A DNA stretch of 64,000 nt from Verrucomicrobiales bacterium (GTDB lineage: Bacteria; Verrucomicrobiota; Verrucomicrobiia; Verrucomicrobiales; SLCJ01), in contig JAGXGH010000079.1 in NCBI GenBank assembly GCA_024636835.1, forward strand, positions 18,858-82,857, given 5' to 3'. The notes beneath the pieces were generated by a model. That model searched no databases. It saw only the letters and a list, made by a program, of their open reading frames with translations, and was not told the DNA's origin. Numbering within the stretch: position 1 is the first letter of the stretch; each line of letters begins with the position of its first letter. This document shows positions 1-8,115 of the stretch, one piece after another. A program made the translations under genes and the position numbers.

Positions 1-408
1 CCTGACGTCCTCAGCATTCTCATCGGAACCAATGACGTTGGCAGTGGCGTGCAGGCAGATGCCTTTGAGACCGACTACAGATATCTGCTGGATTCCAGCA
101 AGAACGCAAATCCTGAACTGAGAATTATTCTCCTGGATCCCTTCGTCCTTCCTACCGGGAGGTTGAAGAATGAGGAAGCGTGGAAATCGCGCCGAGGTGC
201 CACGGACAAGCTCGGCATGGTCGTCGCCCAACTGGCAAAAGACTATGATACCGTGCATATCAAAACCCAGGAAATCTTCGATAATGCCGCGGCAGCAGCT
301 TCACCTGGGCAGTGGATGTGGGACGGGATACACCCACTTCCCCAAGGTCACGAACTCATCGCTCGCAATTGGCTTCAGGAAGTCAGTGCCCGCTGGCCTC
401 AAGGATAG
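1..408 (+). CDS. SGNH/GDSL hydrolase, copy A (5' part outside window)
   Basis: The reading frame is already open at base 1, so only the C-terminal 135 residues are in view. It retains the block III motif GTND and the C-terminal catalytic pair in DGIHPLPQGH, typical of SGNH esterases/lipases that deacylate carbohydrates or lipids. It is nearly identical to the complete gene at 3602-4378, and the similarity continues about 100 bases past both stop codons, so the two are duplicates. The N-terminal GDS nucleophile block should lie just upstream of the window. Substrate is unknown. The family call is certain and the cellular role is not. Confidence 0.85.
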   Translation, partial: PDVLSILIGTNDVGSGVQADAFETDYRYLLDSSKNANPELRIILLDPFVLPTGRLKNEEAWKSRRGATDKLGMVVAQLAKDYDTVHIKTQEIFDNAAAAASPGQWMWDGIHPLPQGHELIARNWLQEVSARWPQG

Positions 409-880
409 CAGTGTAGGAAGATGCCCAACAAGCTGAAGAGAAGGCACGCGCTGATGCCGCTTCTTCTTAACAAGGAGTCACTCTTGCACGGGAACCTCAT
501 CTGGATCTGCAAAAATCTAACTACCGGAATAACTGAGTTTGCGAAGGCATGAGTGTGCTGCGGTGAGGCGGTTGGCGGAGGGCGTATCCGGGAGGGCGTA
601 TCCGAGTGGTGTTTGCTAAGGTAATTTCAGCGAAATTTGTTACCTGGCACCGAATGGTAATTCATTAAGAGCGCCACCGGCGCGTTTCCTTCAAGGAGCA
701 CGGCGCGTCTCGCCCGTTTGAGCGGTGTTCGCTGTTCTCTAACGTTACCGAACAATCGCTTAACGCAGTGCTATTCTTACCCCCAAATCCCAAATCCCGT
801 TAAAAGACATCCAGCGTCAATACATCGCTGCGTCGACGTGGACTCCTTGATATACTGCTTATGGGTGTCCTAGGACGAAC
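409..880. other. Intergenic region after SGNH copy A
   Basis: There is no convincing gene in these 472 bases. The first 110 bases are homologous to the 3' flank of SGNH copy B (4379-4490). A 14-base unit (GGAGGGCGTATCCG) occurs twice in exact tandem at 577-604, followed at 606-618 by GTGGTGTTTGCTA, which recurs in modified form at 2542 and 4504. Near the end, 862-873 carries ATGGGTGTCCTA, also found at 62606 and, on the other strand, near 5262. Confidence 0.6.
577..604. repeat. 14-base tandem repeat, two copies
   Basis: GGAGGGCGTATCCG is repeated head to tail without a mismatch in non-coding sequence. It may be a recent slippage product; no function is visible. Confidence 0.7.
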
Positions 881-2389
881 TCAGCCTTCATCGGCAAATA
901 TTTCTCGATATTTACTCTCTAGCGTAGCCACTTCGTCATTCGTCAAGGCCTCAAATTCCTTGCTACGCGCCCGTTTGGATAAGTTGCCTGCATTCTGCCT
1001 CAAAAAACGAATCAACAAATCTACCGTGTGATCTGGCATGTCGATATACTGAGTGACAAACGCCTTCATCAAATCGTATTTTTCGAGATAGGCCACTTCC
1101 TCAGGCAATGCCACGGCAATCGTATGATCCACGCACGAATAAAAGAACTCGGCTTGCCGCGTGGCGTCAAAATATCGATAAAGATCTATCGTCTGGTTAA
1201 GCACCTCAACATTCCCTTTGTCGGTCGCGCGCCATTGAACATGGTCTAGCCTAGGCCGCGAATAAGCCTCAAGGACTGCTCGATATTCAGTAATTCTATC
1301 GAGGATCACCGAGGAAACGGGAAACACCAATCCATGAGGCGTGAAGCCTGTGTCCAAGAGAACGTGATGAAACAGGTATCGATGAAGACGCCCATTTCCA
1401 TCTTCAAACGGATGGATAAACACAAAACCAAACGCTACAGAAGCAGCGGCCAACACTGGCGGATAGTCGCTCTCCTTCAATAATTCTGCGGTTTCTATCA
1501 GTCCGCCTATCAGGCGCTCCAGATCATCAAACCTCGCCGAGACATGGTCAGGAATCGGTAGCCCAGTCGAACGATCACGGATTCCTACATACCCGCCTTC
1601 CTTTCTGTATCCCATGTGTATGAAGCGCGTATCGGTGATGACTTCACGCTGCAAACGCTCAAGTTCATCCCATGACAGGGGCGTCAGTCCGGCCTTTCCA
1701 ATGACCCTTCCCCACCGCTCTGCTCGATTATGCGGCGGATTTTCTCCCTCGATCGCATAAGATGCCTTTGAATCCTCCAAAAGCAGAAATGCAGCTGCAC
1801 GCAATAAGACATCTGGATGAATCTTTCCAATGGTTTGCATGGCACGCTCTGAAAGCTTTTTCCCAATCAGCTCATCGAGCTTTGCCGTGCGTCGAATCAG
1901 TGGGCAGAAATCTCTCACTCCTGGCAAGTTATTGCGCACTCGATGACGCTTTGAAGAACGCGACGGCCCGGCATATTGTAATTTCCCATCCAGAAGATCG
2001 ACAAAGTTTCCCTGCGTCAAATCAGCGATATCCAAGCGCTTTTCGAGGAGATACTCATAAAGAAACCAAATCTTCCGAGCATATCTACCGTTGGGTTCAC
2101 GCTTCACGATCTCTTCGATTTCATCATCTTTAACCATGTCGAAGAGCGCCTTCAACACCGTCAAATCGACACCTTCATGCTTTAAGGCAAAAACCAGATG
2201 CCCGTAGAGATTATCCTCAGGCGCATGGCGAGGAGTGAATACGCGCCATGCCTCTGTTTCATATTTGGTGTGCTTAGAGCTGATCACCGCCAACATGTCG
2301 GGCATAGGAACGCCCAAAGAATATTTCGCCAATAGGAATCCATACCCAGCCAAGGTGGCATTTTCTTCTGGTAGAGGGCGGTCAATCAT
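881..2389 (-). CDS. Fic-domain AMPylase, class II (self-inhibited)
   Basis: Fic enzymes transfer AMP (or another NMP) to hydroxyl side chains of target proteins. The complete catalytic loop HPFEDGNGRLHR is present at about residues 326-337, with the catalytic His first. Upstream, near residues 210-215, SYAIEG fits the inhibitory helix motif [S/T]xxxE[G/N]; since it lies N-terminal to the Fic core in the same chain, this is a class II Fic protein that needs no separate antitoxin, and none is encoded beside it. The protein is about 502 residues, with an N-terminal extension of unknown role and a helical C-terminal tail. An in-frame TTG precedes ATG 2389; I prefer the ATG. The gene sits alone between two copies of an SGNH gene and has three phased direct repeats immediately upstream. 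Its target is unknown. Confidence 0.9.
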   Translation of the reverse strand: MIDRPLPEENATLAGYGFLLAKYSLGVPMPDMLAVISSKHTKYETEAWRVFTPRHAPEDNLYGHLVFALKHEGVDLTVLKALFDMVKDDEIEEIVKREPNGRYARKIWFLYEYLLEKRLDIADLTQGNFVDLLDGKLQYAGPSRSSKRHRVRNNLPGVRDFCPLIRRTAKLDELIGKKLSERAMQTIGKIHPDVLLRAAAFLLLEDSKASYAIEGENPPHNRAERWGRVIGKAGLTPLSWDELERLQREVITDTRFIHMGYRKEGGYVGIRDRSTGLPIPDHVSARFDDLERLIGGLIETAELLKESDYPPVLAAASVAFGFVFIHPFEDGNGRLHRYLFHHVLLDTGFTPHGLVFPVSSVILDRITEYRAVLEAYSRPRLDHVQWRATDKGNVEVLNQTIDLYRYFDATRQAEFFYSCVDHTIAVALPEEVAYLEKYDLMKAFVTQYIDMPDHTVDLLIRFLRQNAGNLSKRARSKEFEALTNDEVATLESKYREIFADEG

Positions 2390-2402
2390 CAACCAACAAT
2401 CT

Positions 2403-2472
2403 CATGAAAAAGACTTACTTTCCATGAGAAACGCTTACTTTTCACCACATTCCGTGAAAAACACTTATTTAG
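2403..2472 (-). promoter_or_regulatory. Three phased ~20-base direct repeats upstream of fic (putative operators)
   Basis: On the + strand the units begin CATGAAAAAGACTTACTT (2403), CATGAGAAACGCTTACTT (2423) and CGTGAAAAACACTTATTT (2453). Starts are 20 and 30 bases apart, so all three face the same side of the helix. They end 14 bases before the fic start codon, where they could overlap its promoter. An operator array bound by the Fic protein itself or by an unlinked regulator is inferred. No protein partner is visible. Confidence 0.5.
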
Positions 2473-2541
2473 CAGCTTGAATACCACGCTCGCTTTGGGT
2501 CAATCCCTCAATCATTGTTAACAGCGGGGTGCGGAGCGAGG

Positions 2542-2672
2542 GTGGTGTTTGCTACGAAAAATCGAAGAGCGAGACATTCCTGCGCCGACTTCTGCTTGCG
2601 AATCATTGGATTTAATCACTCATCATCAACAAGTTACGCAAATTTACGACAACTATATGTCTGACATCTTAC
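2542..2672. repeat. Dispersed ~130-base element, copy 1
   Basis: It starts GTGGTGTTTGCTACGAAAAA and remains alignable, with substitutions and short gaps, to 4504-4640 down to a shared TGACATCTT / CGGCATCTT end. It abuts the point where homology of the truncated alcohol dehydrogenase begins. It has no coding frame I can support. Confidence 0.45.
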
Positions 2673-2679
2673 CTTTGCC

Positions 2680-3585
2680 TGTTATCTCGGGAAGTTTCCA
2701 TTCTTCGCCTACCCACGCACACCCGGGCATGAACTCGGACTCGAAGTCGTCGCCGTTGGAGAAGATGTCACCAATGTGAAGCCTGGCGATAAATGTTCTC
2801 TCGAGCCTTACGTTAACGATCCTGGCTCTCCGACCTCGAAAAAAGGCGCATCAAACTGCTGCCCTGGCGTCCAAGTGATTGGTGTGCATAACAACGGCGG
2901 ATTGCGTAAAGGCACCTTTATCGTACCCGCCCGCAAGCTCCACCCAGGCAATGATCTCAGCTACGACCAACTTGCACTCGTCGAGACATTAGCCATCGGC
3001 TACCACGCCGTTCAACGCGGAAATCCACAACCCGGCGAATCGGTTCTCGTCATCGGCGCAGGCCCGATCGGACTCGCTTGCCTTGAATTCCTCAAACTCA
3101 TGGATGGCGTGAATGTCATCGTGATGGACATGGTGCAAGGAAGGCTGGATTTCTGCGCAAAAAACTTAGTGATCAAAACCGGTGTCCTTGCCAAAGCCGA
3201 TGGTTCACACCTCACGGAACTTGAGAAAATCACCGAGAATCAGTTGGTCGATGTCATCATTGATGCGACGGGCTCACCACGCTCGATGTCTACCTGCTTC
3301 GAGTTCGCCGCCTTCACCGGTCGCGTGGTTTATGTCGGCATCACAACCTCGGACATCATCTTCCCACACGCGCCAGTGTTTCATCGGCGCGAACTCACAC
3401 TGCTCGCATCCCGCAACGCGGTGCCATCGGATTTCACAGAAATCATCGAGCTCATTCGCCAGGGGAAAATCAACACAGATCTCTGGATCACGCACCGCAT
3501 CGGATTCGATGAAGTCCCAGAGAAGTTCGATCAATTCACCGACCCGAACCTCGGCACCATCAAAGCGATCATCGAAATCCGTTAA
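2680..3585 (+). pseudogene. Zinc-type alcohol dehydrogenase (GroES/Rossmann), 5'-truncated
   Basis: The readable frame begins at about 2680 with LGKFPFFAYPRTPGHE, the middle of the GroES-like catalytic domain. The normal N-terminus with the first zinc-ligand Cys block (CGxD) is missing, and the frame is closed by a stop just upstream. The Rossmann half is intact, with the NAD-binding signature VLVIGAGPIGLACLEF, and the C-terminus looks normal. A start at ATG 2776 would give 269 residues against the usual 330-350, lacking the GHE ligand. The gene lies 16 bases before SGNH copy B, which suggests the pair was once an operon for sugar or alcohol catabolism. The breakpoint coincides with a dispersed repeat. 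It is probably inactive. Confidence 0.75.
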
Positions 3586-3601
3586 TTAAAAATCACAACT
3601 C

Positions 3602-4378
3602 ATGCTGAATAGACGAACCTTCATAACAAGTAGCATGGCCGCTCTCGGCTCCGCAACGCTTTCTAGCAATGCCAAAGCAGAACAGCCAACCGGTGAAACG
3701 AAAGCAGTCGGTGGTTACAGCTATCAGTTACCGTCTTTCAAGAAAGGGAGTCGGCTACTCTTTCAGGGCGACTCCATCACGGACATGAAATGGGGACGTG
3801 ACCAGAGTGATCGCAATCATTACCTGGGTCATAGCTACGTGTTTCTTATTGCGGCAAGGCTTGGTGTGGATATGCCTGAAGCACAGCTCGATATCTACAA
3901 TCGTGGCATCAGCGGAAACGCAGTAGCAAACCTTCGCAAGCGTTGGTCCAAGGACGCCATCGACATGAAACCTGACGTCCTGAGCATTCTCATCGGAACC
4001 AATGACGTCGGCAGCGGCGTGCAGGCAGATGACTTCCAGGCTGACTACCGCTATCTGCTGGATTCTAGCAAGAACGCAAACCCTGATCTGAGAATAGTTC
4101 TCCTAGATCCTTTCGTTCTCCCTACGGGAAAATTGAAAGATAAAGAAGCGTGGAAGTCCCGCCAAAGTGCTACAGACAAGCTCGGTGTTGTTGTTGCCCA
4201 ACTGGCAAAAGACTACAATACGGCGCATATCAAGACCCAGGAAATATTCGATACGGCAGCGGCATCAGTTTCACCTGAGCATTGGATGTGGGACGGGATA
4301 CACCCCCTTCCCCAAGGCCACGAACTCATCGCTCGCAACTGGATTCAGGAAGTCAGCGCCCGCTGGCCGCAAGAGTAG
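3602..4378 (+). CDS. Tat-exported SGNH/GDSL hydrolase, copy B
   Basis: The protein has 258 residues with a twin-arginine signal (NRRTFITSS, then a hydrophobic stretch to SNAKA). All SGNH blocks are present: GDSI with the nucleophile Ser near residue 58, the RGISGN Gly/Asn block, GTND, and DGIHPLPQGH with Asp 231 and His 234. Such proteins are exported esterases, in PVC bacteria often acting on acetylated polysaccharides; the substrate here is unknown. Over the shared 135 C-terminal residues it differs from copy A at only a modest number of positions. It follows the truncated alcohol dehydrogenase on the same strand. Confidence 0.9.
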   Translation: MLNRRTFITSSMAALGSATLSSNAKAEQPTGETKAVGGYSYQLPSFKKGSRLLFQGDSITDMKWGRDQSDRNHYLGHSYVFLIAARLGVDMPEAQLDIYNRGISGNAVANLRKRWSKDAIDMKPDVLSILIGTNDVGSGVQADDFQADYRYLLDSSKNANPDLRIVLLDPFVLPTGKLKDKEAWKSRQSATDKLGVVVAQLAKDYNTAHIKTQEIFDTAAASVSPEHWMWDGIHPLPQGHELIARNWIQEVSARWPQE

Positions 4379-4503
4379 CAGGGCAGGAAGATGCCCGATA
4401 TGCCGATAGGAGGACAAGCGGTGATGCCGCCTCTTCTTAACAAGGATTCTCTCTTCCACGGGAACCTCATCTGGGTCTGCAAAAATCTAAGAACGCAAAA
4501 ATA

Positions 4504-4640
4504 GTGGTGATGTTTGCTACGAAAAATGTAACGAATTAAGATTCCCGCGCCAACCTTTTGTCACCGATTTTAGATTTCAAACCATTCTCCATCAGAGGCT
4601 TACCGAAATTACTGACTACTATGTGCCCGGCATCTTTTTT
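4504..4640. repeat. Dispersed ~130-base element, copy 2
   Basis: This is the homologue of 2542-2672, beginning GTGGTGATGTTTGCTACG. It lies between SGNH copy B and the AT-rich lipoprotein gene, so both known copies border segments that look transplanted. Confidence 0.45.
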
Positions 4641-4647
4641 TTCTCAT

Positions 4648-5121
4648 TCAATCTCCCAATGTATCAATTGCTTTCTCTAAAGAAAATTCACTGTCAATAA
4701 AATCCCGACCATCAACCGAGTATGCATAAAAATCGCATATTACTATATTTTTATACTCGTCTATTGGTTCAGAATCGACCAATTCATACATCACCTCTAT
4801 CCTTGCTCTTGACTTAGACTTAATGTTAATGGGGTGAGGTTTGATCTGAACTGCGAGATACCGCTTACCACCTATCCACATAATCCATTCCTTTGATGTT
4901 TTGTATTCGAAGCTGCTTACAGATAAAGACAGATCATAATCTGAAGGATTTACAATTTCCAAGATTACATTTTTTTTAACATCGCCATCAGTTATCGATA
5001 TGATCTCTAAATCCAGTTTTCTAATATTAAACCCCTCTAAAGAACGATGACCATTATCTTTACAAGCAAAAAACAACACCACCCCCGCAAGGCAAGATAT
5101 ACCCATAAAAATTCTATTCAT
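4648..5121 (-). CDS. Small AT-rich lipoprotein with LEA2/WHy-like fold (hypothetical)
   Basis: I start the gene at ATG 5121, giving MNRIFMGISCLAGVVLFFAC: a lipoprotein signal with the lipobox Cys at about residue 20. An upstream in-frame ATG at 5187 would put charged and polar sequence before the signal. The mature ~137 residues have the alternating pattern of a single beta-sandwich, with a central ILEIVNPSDYDLSL segment resembling the N-P/N motif of LEA14/WHy domains; that assignment is a weak inference. The gene and its surroundings are much more AT-rich than the neighbours, which points to acquisition. It overlaps no other gene. Function is unknown. Confidence 0.6.
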   Translation of the reverse strand: MNRIFMGISCLAGVVLFFACKDNGHRSLEGFNIRKLDLEIISITDGDVKKNVILEIVNPSDYDLSLSVSSFEYKTSKEWIMWIGGKRYLAVQIKPHPINIKSKSRARIEVMYELVDSEPIDEYKNIVICDFYAYSVDGRDFIDSEFSLEKAIDTLGD

Positions 5122-5226
5122 ATTCCATTTGATATTACAAGGCGCCAGGGTAACCAATCCAAATATCTGAATAAATACCGGCGCCATTGGCAGTGCATAT
5201 TTTTTTTACCAGAAGCATCCTTATAA

Positions 5227-5466
5227 CACAAGCGCCTGCCTTCAAATTTTAAATATCAGGACACCCATGATTCACTCCGAGATAATCGCGGTTCAAGTTT
5301 CTCTCTGCAAGCCAATTCCCTCTCACAAGAACGAGACACCCACAATTTGCTGGGCGAGGAGTTTCATGAACTACGCCACGCTAAGTCAATGCAGAGTGCC
5401 TTCGGTGGGCATTGGACCCTGAGCACCGCCACCCAATACTTCGTGATCGAACGACGCGAATACTAG
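5227..5466 (+). pseudogene. 3' remnant of an unidentified gene
   Basis: A 79-codon frame without a start codon runs from a TAA at 5224 to TAG at 5464-5466. Its codon use resembles the downstream genes rather than the AT-rich DNA on its left. The end (FGGHWTLSTATQYFVIERRE) alternates polar and hydrophobic residues and finishes near an aromatic, as the last strand of an outer-membrane barrel might, but I cannot name the family. It appears to be the tail of a gene whose front was replaced by the AT-rich segment. It lies 20 bases before the FtsX permease gene. Confidence 0.35.
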
Positions 5467-5486
5467 AATAAAGGAGCTCGTAACCT

Positions 5487-8114
5487 ATGGTTGCGAACAA
5501 ACGTAGCGGGTCACGCTGTTTACTTCTTCCTTTCCCGATGCTCACTGTTCTCCGACTGCTGATTCTCAACGTCCTTCGCCACCCACTACCAGGGCTCTTC
5601 AACCTGGCGGGCGTGGCTCTTGGCGTGGCGGTATTTCTTGCGGTCAGCCTAGCCAATAGATCCGCGACGGATGCCTTCCACGCGACGATCGATATCGTCG
5701 CCGGTAAGGCGAATCTCGAAGTGCGCGATAACTCAGGAGGACTGAATGAACGCTATTTTCGCGCCATCGCTGACCATCCTGAAGTAGCAGCCGCCTCACC
5801 CATCATCGAAGGCTACGCCACCCTGCCCGACCATCCGGGCGAATATCTTCACCTTCTTGGGATCGATGTGTTCACCAACGCACCGCTTCAGACCGGTGGA
5901 TTTGACCAACAGGTGATTGGCAACCCAGACCTCGCACCATGGATTGCCAACGCTCGACAGGTCATTCTCCCCGCACCTCTGGCTGACAAACTCGGCATGA
6001 AGTCTGGCGATACCTTCACCGCGATGGTCAATAGCCAAGCCATCGAACTCACTTTGACTGGCACATACGCTGCTGAGAGCGACACGCGTTCTTCCGCTTC
6101 GCAAATCGCGTTGATGGATATTGGCTGGGCTCAGGAGATGCTCGGCCGCGCGGGTAAGCTTAGCAGCGTTCAAGTCTTGCTAAAAAACACCGACGACCCA
6201 GCCGCAAGCAGTCAGCGAATACACGCTGAGCTCGGCCTTCCCGCGTCCGCGCAAATCACCACACCAGCCAACCGTTCCGCCACCGTGGAGAAAATGGCGC
6301 AAGGGTTTCAACTCAACCTCAACGCACTCGCCATGGTGTCATCTCTCGCCGGTGCATTCATCATTTTCAATACAATCTCAGCATCGGTCGTGCGCAGAAA
6401 ACGTGAGATCGGCACCCTTCGTGCCATCGGATCGTCAACCGCGCAAATCCGCTGGTTATTTCTAGGCGAGGGATTGCTCTACGGCATCCTTGGCACCGCA
6501 CTAGGATTGTGGATAGGTGATTGGCTAGCCGGACTTCTGGTTGGCGACGTTGCCACAACCATCTCTTCGCGCTACATGCTGAGCAAAGTCAGTGAAGTGA
6601 GCAAAGATTGGCTCACCTATGCTCCGGCGGCTGCGGTGGGAATCGGGTCGGCATTCCTCGCCGCGTGGTCGCCCGCTCAACGTGCCGTGAAGATGGATCC
6701 AGCCGCATTGTTGGTGCCGGGACGTCAACAAGATCTACCGCGCACCGGCATCCGTGCGTGGTTGATTACCGGCATCGTGCTCCTGGTGCTCGCGGCGATA
6801 TGCGCGTGGTGGGCACTTCAACCAACAGGGCCACCAGTGCTCGCTCTCGCTGCCTGCCTATGTCTCCAACTCGGCGCAGCATGCTTGTCTCCGTGGCTCA
6901 TTCACATTTGGACACGCTCCATTGCCAAGCTCACGGCGAAACGCCTTCCGCTAGCCTCGCTCGCCAACAACGACCTGGCACAATCGTCGGGAACCGTCGC
7001 CGTGGCAGTCAGCGCATCCGCTGTCACCCTGGCAATGCTCGTCGGTCTGGGTGTGATGGTTCACTCATTTCGCTCCACCGTAAACGACTGGATAGGTAGC
7101 ACCTTAAAGGCGGATATCTATATCGCACCAGCCGAGAACGAGGTGCTGGGAACGCGATCCTTCTTGCCCGACGAAACCGTCACCTTGTTACGCGAACTAC
7201 CGGGAATCACGGCATTCGCCACCTATCGCGAAACCTCCGTCTTACCGCAAGAAAATGCGTCGTCACCAGTGACGCTCACCGCTGTTGACCCCGCTATTGT
7301 TGAAACGCTCGCCATCAAATCACGCAGCAATGATGAGAACCCCATTTCCCAACAGTTCGACACATTCAGCAACGATGCAGGAGCCGCGATCATCACCGAA
7401 CCGATGTCGCTCAAAACAGGATATCAACTCGGCGACGTGTTGACCATCCCCACGCCAAGTGGCGACAAGCCTTTGCAGATCATCGCCATCGTCACCGACT
7501 ATTCTGACGAGCGTGGACGGTTCTACATCCCGGCCGATGCCTTTTCCCAATGGTGGCAAGACGACCGGATCAACTCGGTTGGCATTTCTTTCAAGCCCGA
7601 CCAAATACCGACTCCTGATGAGCTTATCACTCAACTCTCAGCCACAGGTGAATTCGCCATTTACACCAACGCAAAACTCCGTGGACGGGTGATGGAGGTT
7701 TTTGACCAGACCTTTGCCATCACCAACATCTTGCGCGTGATCGCCATCATTGTCGCCGTGCTTGGTATCATTCTCTCACTCACCGTTCTCGTGCTCGAAC
7801 GCAGCCGAGAGATAGCCACCCTGCAAGCCATCGGCGGGTCGAAACCGCAAATCATCGCCATCTACACACTCGTCGCTGTTGCAATGGCGATGATCTTCAC
7901 CCTGCTTGGCATCTCCTGTGGGTTCTTACTCGCCCTGATGCTCACCGAAGTGGTCAACCCCGCGTTCTTCGGATGGACGATCCCCTTACGCGTAGATTGG
8001 CTCAATATCTTTTCCATCCCACTATGGACCCTACTCGTTGCCGCGCTTGCCGGCATGTTCCCAGCCTTTCACGCCGCCTCGCGCCCCGTCAGCGAGTCAC
8101 TACGATCCGAATAG
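5487..8114 (+). CDS. FtsX-family ABC transporter permease (two FtsX domains)
   Basis: The predicted 875-residue inner-membrane protein has the topology of fused permeases of the YbbP/AttF-G type: an N-terminal membrane helix, a large periplasmic domain, FtsX core 1 (about 280-400), further helices, a second periplasmic domain and FtsX core 2 (about 745-865). Both cores carry the typical RxxREIxTLxAIG signature (RRKREIGTLRAIG and RSREIATLQAIG). An AAGGAG lies 10 bases before ATG 5487; ATG 5538 (MLTVLRLLI) would give a more typical N-terminus and is a real alternative. No ATP-binding subunit is encoded alongside; it may have been on the lost DNA upstream. The gene is followed one base later by the AttH-like gene, so they form an operon, probably for extraction or export of a lipid or lipoprotein. 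Confidence 0.9.
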   Translation: MVANKRSGSRCLLLPFPMLTVLRLLILNVLRHPLPGLFNLAGVALGVAVFLAVSLANRSATDAFHATIDIVAGKANLEVRDNSGGLNERYFRAIADHPEVAAASPIIEGYATLPDHPGEYLHLLGIDVFTNAPLQTGGFDQQVIGNPDLAPWIANARQVILPAPLADKLGMKSGDTFTAMVNSQAIELTLTGTYAAESDTRSSASQIALMDIGWAQEMLGRAGKLSSVQVLLKNTDDPAASSQRIHAELGLPASAQITTPANRSATVEKMAQGFQLNLNALAMVSSLAGAFIIFNTISASVVRRKREIGTLRAIGSSTAQIRWLFLGEGLLYGILGTALGLWIGDWLAGLLVGDVATTISSRYMLSKVSEVSKDWLTYAPAAAVGIGSAFLAAWSPAQRAVKMDPAALLVPGRQQDLPRTGIRAWLITGIVLLVLAAICAWWALQPTGPPVLALAACLCLQLGAACLSPWLIHIWTRSIAKLTAKRLPLASLANNDLAQSSGTVAVAVSASAVTLAMLVGLGVMVHSFRSTVNDWIGSTLKADIYIAPAENEVLGTRSFLPDETVTLLRELPGITAFATYRETSVLPQENASSPVTLTAVDPAIVETLAIKSRSNDENPISQQFDTFSNDAGAAIITEPMSLKTGYQLGDVLTIPTPSGDKPLQIIAIVTDYSDERGRFYIPADAFSQWWQDDRINSVGISFKPDQIPTPDELITQLSATGEFAIYTNAKLRGRVMEVFDQTFAITNILRVIAIIVAVLGIILSLTVLVLERSREIATLQAIGGSKPQIIAIYTLVAVAMAMIFTLLGISCGFLLALMLTEVVNPAFFGWTIPLRVDWLNIFSIPLWTLLVAALAGMFPAFHAASRPVSESLRSE

Positions 8115-8115
8115 T

